In this document: piece by piece, positions 30,611-36,403 of the stretch
Layout of the letters: the number at the start of each line of letters is the position of its first letter
How positions within the stretch are numbered: position 1 is the first letter of the stretch
Origin: JBBQKG01 sp038326655
GTDB taxonomy: Bacteria > Actinomycetota > Thermoleophilia > Solirubrobacterales > JBBDJG01
Assembly (NCBI GenBank): GCA_038326655.1
Contig: JBBQKG010000030.1
Coordinates: 1-36,403 of the forward strand
Direction: 5' to 3'
DNA length: 36,403 nt
The notes under the pieces: model-generated
Told to the model about the DNA's origin: nothing
The model's input: the letters and a program-made list of their open reading frames with translations, nothing else
Database searches by the model: none
Position numbers and translations under genes: made by a program

Positions 30611-31962
30611 GGTCCGGGCGGCCTCGTGTTCGGGTCGCAGTCGGCGGGGCCGAGCCTGCCATCGTCGAGGAACGGGTTCGAGTTGTCCTGGGCCGGCTGC
30701 GTCGCGGAGCCCGGGCAGTAGCGGTTGCCGCGGCCGGTCAAGATCGTCTTGCGTTCGGAGGGCGCGAGCGCGTTGAGCTGGTTCTGGCCCGGGTCGTATG
30801 AGAAGGCGTTGAAGATCGGCAGTACGCGCGCGTAGTGCCCGTTCGCGTCGTAGTAGGCGGGGACGGTCGCAAAGTGCGTCACCCACGCGGCGAGGTCAGG
30901 CGCGTAGGGGCGGATGAAGTCGATCACGGACTGGCCGCGCTTCAGCGCCGCGACCGAGTTCGTCGTGTTCGTGGCTGCGAGCCGCTCGAGTGCGGGGGCC
31001 TGCCTCAAAGCATCGGCCGCGTCGTTTGCCTTGCCGGGGTTGCGGACGATGTAGCGCAGGTCCTCGAACGTCGGCTGCATCGTCTTGAAGAGGTCCGCGA
31101 AATCGCTGAGGAACGGCGCGAGGTTCTTCGTCGCCGGCTTCGAGACGTCGGTCAGGCGGTTCAGGTCCTTGAGCGCCACGCGCAGGTTCGCGAACGTCGT
31201 GCTGCCGACGCGAAGTGTCGCCGGGAAGTTGGCGAGCGCGCGGTCGAGCGAGGCGTTCTGCTGTCCGATCGCACGCGCGAACGAGTTTCCGTTCGTGACG
31301 AGATTGGTGAGGTCCGTGCGCCGCTCGGCGATCGCGCTCACCGCCCGCGCCCCGTTCACGACGAAATCGGTGAACGCCTTCTGGTCGCGATCCAGCTCGG
31401 CCATCACCTCGGCGAAGCTCTGCAGGGACGGGCCGAGGTACTTGAACGTCTGGGCGAGGTCGTTGCTCTGGCCGGCGTACCAGGTGGCGAAGCCCTGGAG
31501 GACGCCCTGAAGCCCCTTGCGGGTCTTCGGCTCGAGCGCGTTGAACAGCTGGTCGAGGTCCACCAGGTTGGTGGACTTGTCCTCCTCGATCACGCCCCCG
31601 GCTGGGATCTTGGGCGCGTTGTTGGGGCCGGGGGTGAGGGTGATGTAGCGGTTCGCGACCGACGGCAGGGAGGACTGGCGGATGACCGCCGTGGTGCCCT
31701 CGTGCAGCGGCGCGAAGTCGTCGTTGACCTGGACCTTGACGCTGGCCTGGTTGCCCTTCGACAGCGAGATGTCGGTGATCTTCCCGACGTCGAGACCGCC
31801 GACCTTGACCGAGTTGCCCTTCACGAGCTGGTTGGCGGTCTGGAGATGGAGCACGTAGCTCTCGCCGCCGCTCGAGCTGAACATCAGCACGGCAACCGCG
31901 ATCACGGCAACGACCAGTGACCCGATTGCCGCAGCCCTAGCGACCGTCACCGGCTTGCCCAC
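30607..31962 (-). CDS. MlaD/Mce-family protein, first of six
   Basis: 451 residues from GTG 31962. The TM anchor (A-A-I-G-S-L-V-V-A-V-I-A-V-A-V-L-M) is at about 10-27. The MlaD domain (about 33-113) has V-K-V-G-G-L-D-V-G-K-I and V-A-N-R-Y-I-T-L-T-P-G. The helical body follows to about 330, then a tail ending C-D-P-N-T-R-P-P-G-P. It begins the six-gene block. The ribosome site is poor, and the preceding 110 nt carry a strong hairpin and a small ORF, so expression may depend on upstream reading. Confidence 0.9.
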   Translation of the reverse strand: MGKPVTVARAAAIGSLVVAVIAVAVLMFSSSGGESYVLHLQTANQLVKGNSVKVGGLDVGKITDISLSKGNQASVKVQVNDDFAPLHEGTTAVIRQSSLPSVANRYITLTPGPNNAPKIPAGGVIEEDKSTNLVDLDQLFNALEPKTRKGLQGVLQGFATWYAGQSNDLAQTFKYLGPSLQSFAEVMAELDRDQKAFTDFVVNGARAVSAIAERRTDLTNLVTNGNSFARAIGQQNASLDRALANFPATLRVGSTTFANLRVALKDLNRLTDVSKPATKNLAPFLSDFADLFKTMQPTFEDLRYIVRNPGKANDAADALRQAPALERLAATNTTNSVAALKRGQSVIDFIRPYAPDLAAWVTHFATVPAYYDANGHYARVLPIFNAFSYDPGQNQLNALAPSERKTILTGRGNRYCPGSATQPAQDNSNPFLDDGRLGPADCDPNTRPPGP

Positions 31963-32018
31963 CCCAGAATTCGTATGAGCGAGGTCCTCATGCTCCCCCG
32001 TGCCTCTCGGATGCCGAA

Positions 32019-32041
32019 GGGCGGCTTTGCTCCAGCCGCCC
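32019..32041 (-). promoter_or_regulatory. Strong hairpin between small ORF and first mce gene
   Basis: GGGCGGCT (32019-32026) and AGCCGCCC (32034-32041) are perfect 8-bp complements around a 7-nt loop. In the minus-strand transcript the hairpin forms about 30 nt after the small-ORF stop and about 57 nt before the mce start. No T-tract follows, so attenuation or mRNA processing is as likely as termination. Confidence 0.45.
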
Positions 32042-32071
32042 GCCGCTCCGAAGTCTCGATCCGACCCCCCG

Positions 32072-32236
32072 CTAGCAGGCTCGCGTGTCCCACGACGACT
32101 TCGTGTCGCCGCTGTAATAGGTCAAGCCGAAGTCGCGGAGGCGCGTGGAGGAGGGGATGACCGCAATGGTCATCTGGTCCGCCGCCGTGCGCGACGGGGG
32201 CACGGCATCAATCGCCGATACCTCAAGCTCCCGCAT
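32072..32236 (-). CDS. Small ORF, 54 residues, upstream of mce genes
   Basis: The frame runs from ATG 32236 to TAG 32072-32074. The start MRELEVSAIDAVPPSRTAAD is followed by Q-M-T-I-A-V-I-P-S-S and T-R-L-R-D-F-G-L-T-Y-Y, and the end is S-G-D-T-K-S-S-W-D-T-R-A-C. AGGAGG stands 7 nt before the ATG, the strongest ribosome site in the window. About 47 of 54 codons end in G or C, as in real genes here. A TAGACT -10 box lies about 65 nt upstream. No signal peptide, TM helix or known motif is seen. It could be a small regulator, a leader peptide for the mce operon, or a peptide precursor with a C-terminal Cys. I do not recognise it. Confidence 0.6.
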   Translation of the reverse strand: MRELEVSAIDAVPPSRTAADQMTIAVIPSSTRLRDFGLTYYSGDTKSSWDTRAC

Positions 32237-32301
32237 CAACTCTCCTCCTCGCCTGAACCTCGATCCAGCGCCGACACATTCCTCCCTGCGCCGTGCGCCG
32301 G

Positions 32302-32307
32302 AGTCTA
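32302..32307 (-). promoter_or_regulatory. TAGACT -10 box upstream of the small ORF/mce operon
   Basis: TAGACT on the minus strand gives an expected RNA start near 32295 and a leader of about 60 nt to the small ORF's ATG. The -35 region has no good match at 17 nt. Confidence 0.42.
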
Positions 32308-32487
32308 ACGTAGTACGGCGGGCCGGACTTCGGCAACCGGTTAAGCCGCAGTTAAGCGTTCAGGCGTGGTTTGCCCGCCGGCCGGCGGGCCGAAAAATGC
32401 TCGCGCGAGCTGCCTCTTTTCACTACGTTGGGTCTTGTCACGGATGGCGCGCCGGATCGACCCGGCGCCCGATCGCAGCATCCCGAA
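32308..32487. other. Divergent intergenic region with palindromes
   Basis: No gene is seen between the mce-side promoter and the GGDEF/HD gene. The stretch contains AACCGGTT (32336-32343) and two TTAAGC/TTAAGCG copies. It also has the 18-bp perfect palindrome GCCCGCCGGCCGGCGGGC (32373-32390), followed by CGAAAAATG, and CTCGCGCGAG (32400-32409). TACGTT (32424-32429, +) is a possible -10 box for the c-di-GMP gene. Confidence 0.4.
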
Positions 32488-34221
32488 ATGCAGCCCCACG
32501 GAACGGACTCCCCCGGCATGCAACGCCTTACTTGGGCCGACTCGGCGACCCCCACGCAGGCGCGGCCGGGGAGTCCTCGCGATACGCGCGGTGGCCGCTC
32601 GCGGATCGAGCGGCGCGGCGAGCTCGACTTCATGTCGAGCGCGCTCGCCTATCTGTTCGCGGCGGGATCGATCATCACGCTGGTGCTGTACGCGCTCCTG
32701 CCCCATCCCGAGGCCAACACGGCCGGGATGCTGCCGGTGGTCGCGGCCGCGCTCGCGATCGGAGTGATGATCGAGATCGGCGGGGAGCTGATCCCCGAAG
32801 GTGCATACCCGTGGATCGTCGCCGGCGGCAGCGCGCTGATCGGCGTCGCGATCTTTTTCCGCTCGAGTGCGACCCCCGCCCACGCGCTCTTCTACCTCTG
32901 GGTCGCGTGCTACTCGTTCTACTTCTTCAGCCGCCGCGTCGCGCTGGCCGAGGTGCTGTTCGCGTGTGCCGGCTACGCAGGCGCGCTCTTCGCCCTTCCC
33001 CACCCTCCCGCGCACGCGCTCGAGCTCTGGCTCGTCACCGTCGCCACGCTGCTCGCCGCCGGCGTGCTGATCACTGCGGTGCGGCGGCGGATGGAGGACA
33101 CGCTGCGCGGTCTCGCGAGCGTCGCGCGCACCGACGTGCTGACCGGGCTGCTGAACAGGCGCGGGTTCGAAGAGGCGTTCGAGCTCGAGCTCGAACGTGC
33201 ACGCCGCGGCGGTCACAGGCTGAGCGTCCTGGTCGGAGACCTCGACAACTTCAAGCGGATCAACGACCGCTACGGCCACCACCACGGCGATCTCGCGCTG
33301 GCACGCGCGAGCACGATCCTCGAGCGGCGCAAGCGCCGCATCGACACGGTCTCGCGGCTCGGCGGCGAAGAGTTCGCGCTGATCGTGCCGGATGCCGACG
33401 ACCACGCCGCCTACATGCTCGCCGAGCGACTCCGGACCTCCCTGCGGGACGCCTTTGCGAGCGAGCCGGTGCCGATCACGATCAGCTTCGGCATCGCAAG
33501 CTTCCCGGCCCACGGGGAGAGCTACGAGGCCCTGGTCGGCGGCGCGGACGACGCGCTCTACGCCGCAAAGGAGCTCGGCCGCGACCGCACTGTCATATAC
33601 AGCCGCGAAGTCGCGGGCATCCTGACCCCGGTCGACCGGCCGAACGGGCCGCGGAACGAGCACCTCGCGACCGTGCTCGCGCTCGCGGAGGCGCTCGACA
33701 TCCGCGATGCTGCCACGTCTCGCCACTCCAAGACCGTCGGCCGCTATGCGGAGATGATCGCTCGCGAAATCGGCCTGACGCCGGATCTCGTCGAGCGCAT
33801 CCGGCTCGCAGGGATGCTGCACGACATCGGCGAGATCGCGGTCTCGAACGTACTGCTGAGCAAGCCCGAGCCGCTCACCGACGAGGAATGGGTCGAGATG
33901 CGCCGGCACACCGAGATCGGCGCCCGGATCCTCGCAAACGCCCGCCTCGCCGACATCGGCGAATGGGTGCTCGCGCACCACGAGCGTCCGGACGGGTTCG
34001 GGTTCCCATTCGGGATCGCGAACGGCGACATCCCGCTCGAGGCCCGGATCCTCTCCGTGGCGGACTCCTACGAGGCGATGACCAGCGACCGCGCCTACCG
34101 CTCCGCGATGCCGCCCGAGGCCGCCCAGGAAGAGTTGCGGCGCAACGCCGGCAGCCAGTTCGACGCCCGCGTCGTGGAAGCCTTCCTCGCCGCCCTGGCG
34201 CACGGCCGCATCTCCGCATAA
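32488..34221 (+). CDS. Six-TM GGDEF/HD-GYP cyclic di-GMP protein
   Basis: 577 residues if started at ATG 32488. ATG 32518 or ATG 32632, just before the first helix, are equally possible because none has a clear ribosome site. Six TM helices are followed by a GGDEF domain with R-L-G-G-E-E-F and G-D-L-D-N-F-K-R-I-N-D. R-R-I-D lies five residues before GGEEF, an intact RxxD I-site. An HD-GYP-like domain ends the protein (H-S-K-T-V-G-R-Y, L-H-D-I-G-E-I, H-T-E-I-G-A, A-H-H-E-R-P-D-G-F-G-F-P). The GYP triplet is GFP here. The protein could both make and degrade c-di-GMP at the membrane. Confidence 0.88.
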   Translation: MQPHGTDSPGMQRLTWADSATPTQARPGSPRDTRGGRSRIERRGELDFMSSALAYLFAAGSIITLVLYALLPHPEANTAGMLPVVAAALAIGVMIEIGGELIPEGAYPWIVAGGSALIGVAIFFRSSATPAHALFYLWVACYSFYFFSRRVALAEVLFACAGYAGALFALPHPPAHALELWLVTVATLLAAGVLITAVRRRMEDTLRGLASVARTDVLTGLLNRRGFEEAFELELERARRGGHRLSVLVGDLDNFKRINDRYGHHHGDLALARASTILERRKRRIDTVSRLGGEEFALIVPDADDHAAYMLAERLRTSLRDAFASEPVPITISFGIASFPAHGESYEALVGGADDALYAAKELGRDRTVIYSREVAGILTPVDRPNGPRNEHLATVLALAEALDIRDAATSRHSKTVGRYAEMIAREIGLTPDLVERIRLAGMLHDIGEIAVSNVLLSKPEPLTDEEWVEMRRHTEIGARILANARLADIGEWVLAHHERPDGFGFPFGIANGDIPLEARILSVADSYEAMTSDRAYRSAMPPEAAQEELRRNAGSQFDARVVEAFLAALAHGRISA

Positions 34222-34251
34222 GACACCTGAACACGGTGGCGTAAACCTGAG

Positions 34252-34269
34252 CATTCGCCTTGGCGAATG
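34252..34269. terminator. Perfect inverted repeat between convergent genes
   Basis: CATTCGCCTTGGCGAATG is a perfect 18-bp palindrome that can fold as a 7-bp stem with a CTTG loop. It lies 30 nt after the GGDEF/HD stop, and uvrC reads in from the other side. A second G/C hairpin (CCCGG/CCGGG, 34303-34318) lies just after the uvrC stop. Neither has a T-tract. They may serve as terminators for both strands. Confidence 0.4.
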
Positions 34270-34327
34270 ATCAGCCAGTTATTCCGTGAGCCCGAGGATG
34301 CCCCCGGAGGACCCCGGGCAGTTTCTC

Positions 34328-36190
34328 TTACCCCGTTTTGTTCAGCTGTTCGTGTATCTGCCGGGCGACCTTGCCTGGCAGGCCCGGGACCGCCTCGAGC
34401 TCCTCGCGCGTCGCGCCGAGGAAGCGCTCCGGCGATCCGAAGTGCCGTAACAGGCTGCGCTTGCGAGCCGGCCCGATGCCGGGGAGCTCGTCGAGGATCG
34501 AAGCCTTCATCGAGCGGTCGCGCCTCACGCGGTGGTGCTCGATCGCAAAGCGATGGGCCTCGTCGCGGATGCGCTGCAGCAGTTGCAGGGCGCTCGACTC
34601 GCGGGGCAGCACGATCGGCTCCGTGCGGTCGGGGACGTGTATCTCCTCGAGGCGCTTTGCGAGGCTGACGACCGCGACGCCTTCGTCGATCAACTCCCCG
34701 AGCGCCGCGACGCCGCTTGCCAGCTGGCCCTTCCCGCCATCGATCACGATCAGGCCCGGCAGCGCCGCGAAGCTCGCGTCCCGTGCCGGATCGTGCGGCG
34801 AGCGGTCGCGCTGCTCCAGGAACTGGGCCATCCGGCGCGACAGCACCTCGCCGATCGCGGCGAAGTCGTCCTGGCGTCCGTCGAGCTTGCGGATCTTGAA
34901 GCGGCGGTAGTCGGACTTCTTCGGCGCGGCGCCCTCGAACACGACCATCGACGCGACGGTGTGGGTTGCGCCGAGGTTGGAGATGTCGAAGCACTCGATC
35001 CGGACCGGCAGCGCGTCCAGCACGAGCGCAGCGCGCAGGTCGTTCAGCGAGTCGACCCGCTGCTGGCGGCGGCGCTCGCCGCGGAGCTTGTCCTGCTCGA
35101 GCGCGAGTCGCGCGTTGCGCTCGGCCAACTCGAAGATACGGCGCTTCTCGCCGCGCTGAGCGTGCCGCAGCTCGACCGGCGCGCCGCGCCGCTGCACCAG
35201 CAGCTCGCGCACGGCGTCCGCGTTGGCCAGCGACGCCGGCCCGACGATCTCACCCGGGATCGAGAGCGAGGTCGAGTAGTACTGGATCGTGAACTCCTCC
35301 GCGACCTCGCCCTCGCTGCGACCCGCCCGGTTCTCCAGGTAGAAGCTCTGGCGGTCGGCCAGTACGCCGTCGCGCACCTGGAAGACCTGGGCGTTGGCTT
35401 CGGCGCCGTCGACCGCGACGGCGATCACGTCGAGCGTCCCGACCGCCTCGTTCGCGACGCGTTGCCGCTCGAACAGCGACCGGACCGCGCGCAGCCGGTT
35501 GCGGAACGCGGCTGCGCGCTCGAATTCCTGCGCCTCGGCCGCCTCGCGCATCCGCTCTTCCAGCTCGCGCTCGATCGTCCGGTAGCGCCCCGACAGGAAG
35601 GCGACGATCGCGTCGATGTTCTCGCGGTACTCCTCCACCGAGACGTAGCCGACGCAGGGCGCCTGGCAGCGTTTGATGTAGTAGTCGAGGCACGGGCTCC
35701 CCGATGCACGCCCCGGCTCGCGGCCGTCGCAGGTGCGATACGGGAAGAGCTTGCCGAGCAGGTCGAGCGTCTCCCGGACCCGCTTGGCGCTGGAGAACGG
35801 GCCGAAGTAGGCCCGCTCGGGACGGTGGCGCTCCCGCGTGAAGTACACGCGCGGGAAGGGCTCTTCGAGTGAGATGCCGATGTACGGATAGGACTTGTCG
35901 TCCCGCAGCCGGATGTTGAACGGCGGCCGGTACTGCTTGATGAAGTTCTGCTCGGCGAGCAGCGCCTCCGCCTCGTTCGCCGTCGCGACGAAGTCGATCG
36001 ACTCGACGCGGGCGAGGAACTCCTCGGCGGTACGCGTGCGGCTCGAGAAGTGCGAGGCGACGCGCTTGCGGATCGACTTGGCCTTGCCGACGTAGAGCGC
36101 CCGCCCGTCGGCGTCCTTGAAGATGTAGACGCCGGGCGAGTCCGGCAGCCCGCGGCGCTGCTCGCGCAGGTTGTCTTCTCGGGAGGGCAT
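34328..36190 (-). CDS. uvrC: Excinuclease ABC subunit C
   Basis: 620 residues, a full-length UvrC that makes both incisions around bulky DNA lesions after UvrA/UvrB loading. The N-terminal GIY-YIG nuclease has G-V-Y-I-F-K-D and L-Y-V-G-K-A-K. Four Cys at about 148-172 with spacing C-x12-C-x7-C-x3-C match the Fe-S site known in UvrC. The UVR helix pair, which binds UvrB, is at about 200-235. The RNase H-like second nuclease has I-E-C-F-D-I-S and V-I-D-G-G-K-G-Q-L. The C-terminal double HhH (L-P-G-I-G-P-A-R-K and V-P-G-L-P-G-K-V-A) closes the protein. Confidence 0.96.
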   Translation of the reverse strand: MPSREDNLREQRRGLPDSPGVYIFKDADGRALYVGKAKSIRKRVASHFSSRTRTAEEFLARVESIDFVATANEAEALLAEQNFIKQYRPPFNIRLRDDKSYPYIGISLEEPFPRVYFTRERHRPERAYFGPFSSAKRVRETLDLLGKLFPYRTCDGREPGRASGSPCLDYYIKRCQAPCVGYVSVEEYRENIDAIVAFLSGRYRTIERELEERMREAAEAQEFERAAAFRNRLRAVRSLFERQRVANEAVGTLDVIAVAVDGAEANAQVFQVRDGVLADRQSFYLENRAGRSEGEVAEEFTIQYYSTSLSIPGEIVGPASLANADAVRELLVQRRGAPVELRHAQRGEKRRIFELAERNARLALEQDKLRGERRRQQRVDSLNDLRAALVLDALPVRIECFDISNLGATHTVASMVVFEGAAPKKSDYRRFKIRKLDGRQDDFAAIGEVLSRRMAQFLEQRDRSPHDPARDASFAALPGLIVIDGGKGQLASGVAALGELIDEGVAVVSLAKRLEEIHVPDRTEPIVLPRESSALQLLQRIRDEAHRFAIEHHRVRRDRSMKASILDELPGIGPARKRSLLRHFGSPERFLGATREELEAVPGLPGKVARQIHEQLNKTG

Positions 36191-36198
36191 GCCCTCTT

Positions 36199-36204
36199 AG
36201 GTTA
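36199..36204 (-). promoter_or_regulatory. TAACCT -10 box before uvrC
   Basis: TAACCT on the minus strand ends 8 nt before ATG 36190, predicting an RNA start within about two bases of the start codon. No -35 box was identified. Confidence 0.4.
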
Positions 36205-36241
36205 GGGCGGCGCTTTGCTCCCGAATAATCAGGCGGCGGCT

Positions 36242-36403
36242 CTAGCGATCACCCAGAGCCGTCGTCCGCAACCGCGCCAGCGAGCGCCGGATCAGGCGCG
36301 AGACGTGCATCTGGGAGACGCCGATCCGCTCGGCGATCTCGGACTGGGTCATGTCCTCGACGAAGCGCAGGTGCAAGATCAGCCGCTCGCGCGGGGACAG
36401 GGC
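36242..36403 (-). CDS. Sigma-70-family RNA polymerase sigma factor, C-terminal fragment
   Basis: The last 53 codons of a gene whose start lies beyond the window. They read A-L-S-P-R-E-R-L-I-L-H-L-R-F, then M-T-Q-S-E-I-A-E-R-I-G-V-S-Q-M-H-V-S-R-L-I-R-R-S, ending T-A-L-G-D-R. This is region 4.2, the helix-turn-helix that binds the -35 element. The sequence style (M-T-Q-S-E-I-A-x-x-I-G-V-S-Q-M-H-V-S-R) matches the SigB/SigF general-stress branch better than SigA or ECF factors. It is complete at the stop (TAG 36244-36242), 51 nt upstream of uvrC on the same strand. Co-expression is possible, although uvrC seems to have its own -10 box. Confidence 0.85.
   Translation of the reverse strand, partial: ALSPRERLILHLRFVEDMTQSEIAERIGVSQMHVSRLIRRSLARLRTTALGDR

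Noticed and set aside
32145..34244. 699-residue plus-strand frame over the GGDEF/HD gene
   Set aside because: Its sequence is low complexity and Arg-rich. The alternative frame has GGEEF, HD and six TM helices.
32341..34254. 637-residue minus-strand frame antisense to the GGDEF/HD gene
   Set aside because: It has no motif and mirrors the codon bias of the real gene.
1..36403. CRISPR array, rRNA genes, insertion sequences or transposase genes
   Set aside because: No regularly spaced repeats, rRNA signatures or transposase motifs were seen on reading either strand. The only tandem repetition is the SnoaL gene array.

Overview
The window is high-GC DNA from an actinobacterium. Several features point towards the class Thermoleophilia (Solirubrobacterales/Gaiellales type): a tandem family of small NTF2/SnoaL-fold proteins opening with MSQENVE, a six-gene Mce block, an unusual ArgRS signature, and G/C-rich third codon positions outside the first 5 kb. 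The lineage is inferred from recalled family traits, not from a search. Genes are dense, often overlap by 4 nt (ATGA or GTGA), and several seem to have a TAnnnT -10 box close enough to the start codon to give leaderless mRNAs.

Region 1 (1-5.1 kb) is accessory DNA. Six SnoaL-like genes run head-to-tail on the + strand, and the first is cut by the window edge. In four of the junctions the last codons, the Shine-Dalgarno sequence and the next start share almost the same sequence. A seventh gene has an unrelated body between the array's own start and end sequences. A tRNA-Gly(CCC) with promoter and terminator follows, then an inverted, decaying SnoaL set on the - strand. One member of that set is a two-domain fusion whose old stop/start junction is still legible. 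Both - strand members carry frameshifts.

Region 2 (5.1-9.4 kb) is envelope related: a polytopic glycosyltransferase, a trypsin-type HtrA protease split by two apparent frameshifts, and the cytochrome c/disulfide pair ccmH-ccdA. Region 3 (9.4-12.4 kb, -) is rlmH, a K+-channel/TrkA-N protein and argS, in that order of transcription. The argS product lacks the HIGH motif. Region 4 (12.4-18.6 kb, +) holds a DUF3467 protein, a triple-GAF diguanylate cyclase, a secreted protein of unknown role, a metallophosphoesterase, a lipoprotein and a membrane Ser/Thr kinase. Region 5 (18.6-23.1 kb, -) is the lower-glycolysis operon gap-pgk-tpiA-gpmI.

Region 6 (23.3-32.3 kb, -) is a run of six MlaD/Mce genes. 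Five junctions are overlapping or nearly so, and there is no YrbE permease or ATPase gene next to it. A previously uncalled 54-codon ORF with a strong ribosome binding site precedes the run. Region 7 (32.4-36.4 kb) has a six-TM GGDEF/HD-GYP c-di-GMP protein (+), uvrC (-) and the C-terminal end of a sigma-70-family factor (-) running off the window.

The best candidates for something undescribed are the SnoaL array with its junction structure and fusion fossil, the small ORF plus hairpin ahead of the mce genes, and the ArgRS signature replacement. All frameshifts seen lie between 3.6 and 7.3 kb. That fits local gene decay, but local base-calling error is not excluded.
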